Assembly (NCBI GenBank): GCA_022793895.1
Contig: JAAWDS010000053.1
Coordinates: forward strand, 62,001-126,000
Direction: 5' to 3'
Source: Provencibacterium sp.
GTDB lineage: Bacteria; Bacillota; Clostridia; Oscillospirales; Ruminococcaceae
DNA: 64,000 nucleotides
Positions 62,007-64,000 of this stretch are shown here, one piece after another. Both the position numbers and the translations under genes were made by a program. The stretch's first letter is position 1. The number at the start of each line of letters is the position of its first letter. The notes under the pieces are model-generated. The model was given only the letters and a program-made list of their open reading frames with translations. It searched no databases and had not been told where the DNA came from.

Positions 62007-64000
62007 TTATTCAAACAGCAGACCTTCCGCCTCGCTGCCGTCTTCCTTTAAGAACCTCAGCGAGAAGCCGATCTCGCGGCCGCTCATCTGCTTCGGATAA
62101 TCCACGCTGCACCGGACGAGGCAATGGTTGAGGCCGGGACGCAGGGTAAAGCTGCTATCCGAAATCTGGGGGGAGAGAATGCCTTCCTTCTCCTCCACTA
62201 GCTCCCCATTCACCCAAAGGGCAAAGCTGCGTTCGGCGGAGAATTGGACCCGGCAGCATCTTTCACGGTCGCTGCGGATGGTAAAGCGCGCATAACCGGT
62301 CCCGTGACCGTCCTTCATAGAGGAGGAAGCCATCGGGCGCAGATCGATGTAGCCCCAGCAGTTATAGGAAACATGCCGGTTCCAACTGATGCGATCCCCG
62401 CTGCCGGTCCCTTGGCCGCCGGAGCTGAGTTCGCCGTCGTCGGAGCTATCTTCCGAGAGGCTCTCTTTCCGGAGATAGGCCGGTTGGTCTTCGCCCGCCT
62501 CGACCTTTTTCATGATCGCCCGATCGGCTGCGTTCCGATCGTCTAAAAAGCTCAGAACATCCACCCGGTTGACGCAGCCGCTTCCCCACTGGAAGGTATG
62601 GGTCAGCGTTTGCTCCGCGCCGCCGGAGCGGATCCGGAGCGTCAGCTCCGCCCGGTTTCTGAGCGGCAGCAGGCTGCGGATGGGAGCAAACTCCCAGCAG
62701 AAAACGGCGACGCCGCGAACCGTTTTCTCGCCCTTGTTCAGCGGCGTTTTGCGGAAATAGCAGGGCGCATCGGTCAGCTTCCAGCCGTCCGGCGCCGCCA
62801 TTTCATAGGTGAAACCGGTTTCGGAAAGGCCGGTATCCGCCGTGACGTAAACCCGGCAGGTCCCGTCCGTACTTAGATTATGGTCATAAGAGAGGATGGG
62901 CTCCGAAGCCTTTTTGCCGGTGTGCAGGACGAGCTGGTAGCTTCTCCCGTCGGGAATCAAGCTGGGATCCCCTTCGATCACCTCGGCGGCGAGCGCGCCT
63001 TCTTTAACACGCAGACGGGTTTTGACATATTGGCCCTTTTCATAGCCATAGCTTACGCCGTCGTCCTCATAGAGAACAAAGCTGGAGGGGGAGGAGCCGT
63101 AGGCGTGGATTTCCAGCGCGGTTTCCGGTTTTTCTCCCTGATACTGTACCGGTTCGGTCATGGGGATGAGGCTTCCGCCCCGGACGAAAAGCGGGATCTG
63201 TCCCAATGGGGCGGGGACGGTGATCCACTGCCGGCCGGTGAAACGCTTCTCGGTCCAGAAATCGAACCACTCGCCCTCCGGCAGATAGACCTTGAGGCTG
63301 CGGGCCTTTTCATCCAGCACCGGGGCCACCAGCAGCGACGGCCCGAATAGGTACTCATAGCGTTGGCTGCAAGCCGTTTCGTCGTCCGAGAAATCCAGGC
63401 AGAGCGCCCGCATCATCGGCTGCCCGCTTTCGGTAACGGCACGGGCGCAGCTATAGATATAGGGCATCAGCCGGTAGCGCAGCCGGATGTAGGAGACGAT
63501 GGTCTCCTCCGCTTCCTCGCCGAACGACCAGGGTTCGTTGTCGGGACGGGTGCCGTGGGTACGGAACAGGGGACAGAATACGCCCCATTCCATCCAGCGG
63601 ATAAACAGCTCCGCCGAAAAACGATCGTCGGTAGCGAAACCGCCGATGTCGGTGCACCAATAGGGGAGGCCGGAGAGGCAGACCCCCAGCCCCGCGGGCA
63701 CCTGGTCCTTGAGCACCTCAAAGGAGGAATCGATATCGTTCGACCAGAGCGCCGCGCCATAGCGCTGGATACCGGAACAGGAGGTGCGGGAGAGGGAGAA
63801 AAGCCGGCTTTGCAGATCCCGCCTGTGTCCTTCATAGAGCCCCTTGGCCCAGTAGATGGAATACAGGTTATGTACATGTTCCCGGCTGCCCAGGCAGCAG
63901 GTGGTGCCCTGCGGATGATCACGGGGCTCTCCCATATCGATCCAGTAGGCGTCGATCCCCTGATCGACCAGCTTTTTGGTCTGCCGCCACCACTCCTCGC
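62007..64000 (-). CDS. Glycoside hydrolase family 31 (partial, runs off right edge)
   Basis: About 664 residues of the C-terminal part; the gene enters from beyond the right edge. The GH31 nucleophile motif is at the very edge (DAYWIDMGEP), the acid/base region is ALWSNDIDSSFEVL, and GLPYWCTDIGGF is typical. Barrel, then beta domains (VYLPEGEWFDFWTEK; SYGYEKGQYVK), then a C-terminal extension of ~250 residues with jelly-roll-like beta character and a Ser/Gly-rich linker (SSDDGELSSGGQGTGSGD). GH31 enzymes cut alpha-glucosides or alpha-xylosides. No regulator adjoins it in the window. Confidence 0.92.
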   Translation of the reverse strand, partial: EEWWRQTKKLVDQGIDAYWIDMGEPRDHPQGTTCCLGSREHVHNLYSIYWAKGLYEGHRRDLQSRLFSLSRTSCSGIQRYGAALWSNDIDSSFEVLKDQVPAGLGVCLSGLPYWCTDIGGFATDDRFSAELFIRWMEWGVFCPLFRTHGTRPDNEPWSFGEEAEETIVSYIRLRYRLMPYIYSCARAVTESGQPMMRALCLDFSDDETACSQRYEYLFGPSLLVAPVLDEKARSLKVYLPEGEWFDFWTEKRFTGRQWITVPAPLGQIPLFVRGGSLIPMTEPVQYQGEKPETALEIHAYGSSPSSFVLYEDDGVSYGYEKGQYVKTRLRVKEGALAAEVIEGDPSLIPDGRSYQLVLHTGKKASEPILSYDHNLSTDGTCRVYVTADTGLSETGFTYEMAAPDGWKLTDAPCYFRKTPLNKGEKTVRGVAVFCWEFAPIRSLLPLRNRAELTLRIRSGGAEQTLTHTFQWGSGCVNRVDVLSFLDDRNAADRAIMKKVEAGEDQPAYLRKESLSEDSSDDGELSSGGQGTGSGDRISWNRHVSYNCWGYIDLRPMASSSMKDGHGTGYARFTIRSDRERCCRVQFSAERSFALWVNGELVEEKEGILSPQISDSSFTLRPGLNHCLVRCSVDYPKQMSGREIGFSLRFLKEDGSEAEGLLFE

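Overview
The window reads as chromosomal DNA of a GC-rich anaerobic Firmicute, most likely a gut Clostridia member of the Oscillospiraceae/Ruminococcaceae type. Lineage pointers are the rplU-prp-rpmA cluster with an N-terminally extended L27, Mini-RNase III, YitT, CD3324-, DUF1062- and DUF4867-family proteins, many lipoprotein solute-binding proteins and CUT1-type sugar permeases. The exact genus cannot be fixed from the sequence alone. There is no rRNA, CRISPR array, integrase or transposase.

Layout. 1-3338: a LacI-type regulator followed by a heterodimeric ABC exporter (second subunit cut by the left edge), with a clear promoter and CpG-centred operator. 3550-7218: small conserved genes, an Rsm22-type methyltransferase and a MATE pump. 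7475-19037: the most unusual locus, with three tandem paralogous lipoproteins (each an Asp-box/propeller-like N-terminal half fused to a sugar solute-binding half), two CUT1 permeases, an HlyD-like adaptor with a strange Trp/Asp-rich insertion, and a MacB-core-like membrane protein; no ATPase is encoded. 19333-25151: a pentose/deoxysugar module (isomerase, xylulokinase, DUF4867) divergent from a LacI regulator and an SDR resembling the EF-P 5-aminopentanone reductase YmfI. 25235-25532: tRNA-Gly, -Arg, -His. 25742-29863: pncB, obgE, mrnC, yitT. 30145-33293: a tiny Asn/Gln-rich protein, an oligopeptide-binding lipoprotein, and an AT-rich orphan type I specificity gene broken by one frameshift. 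33451-40911: a giant cyclic beta-1,2-glucan synthase. 41267-47439: ymfF/ymfH, lgt, folD, rplU-prp-rpmA. 47602-50458: a solute-binding lipoprotein paired with a chemoreceptor.

50818-57000 looks like a decaying polysaccharide-utilisation region: a GH67-like glycosidase with a probable 5' frameshift, a remnant of another glycosidase, a GH29 alpha-L-fucosidase with an in-frame amber codon, and a solute-binding gene and AraC-type regulator that have both lost their 5' ends at one junction. 57155-64000 holds an IclR-regulated sugar-acid operon, a DUF3788 protein, a second D-2-hydroxyacid dehydrogenase and a GH31 glycosidase running off the right edge.

A dispersed intergenic repeat of about 180-200 bp, with a long GC-rich hairpin at one end, occurs three times (about 19.2, 50.6 and 61.9 kb). 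Many promoters are readable as a -35 box, a 17-bp spacer and a -10 box; four of them use the same -35, TTGCAT. Functions were assigned from recognised motifs and family resemblance only; no database search was run.
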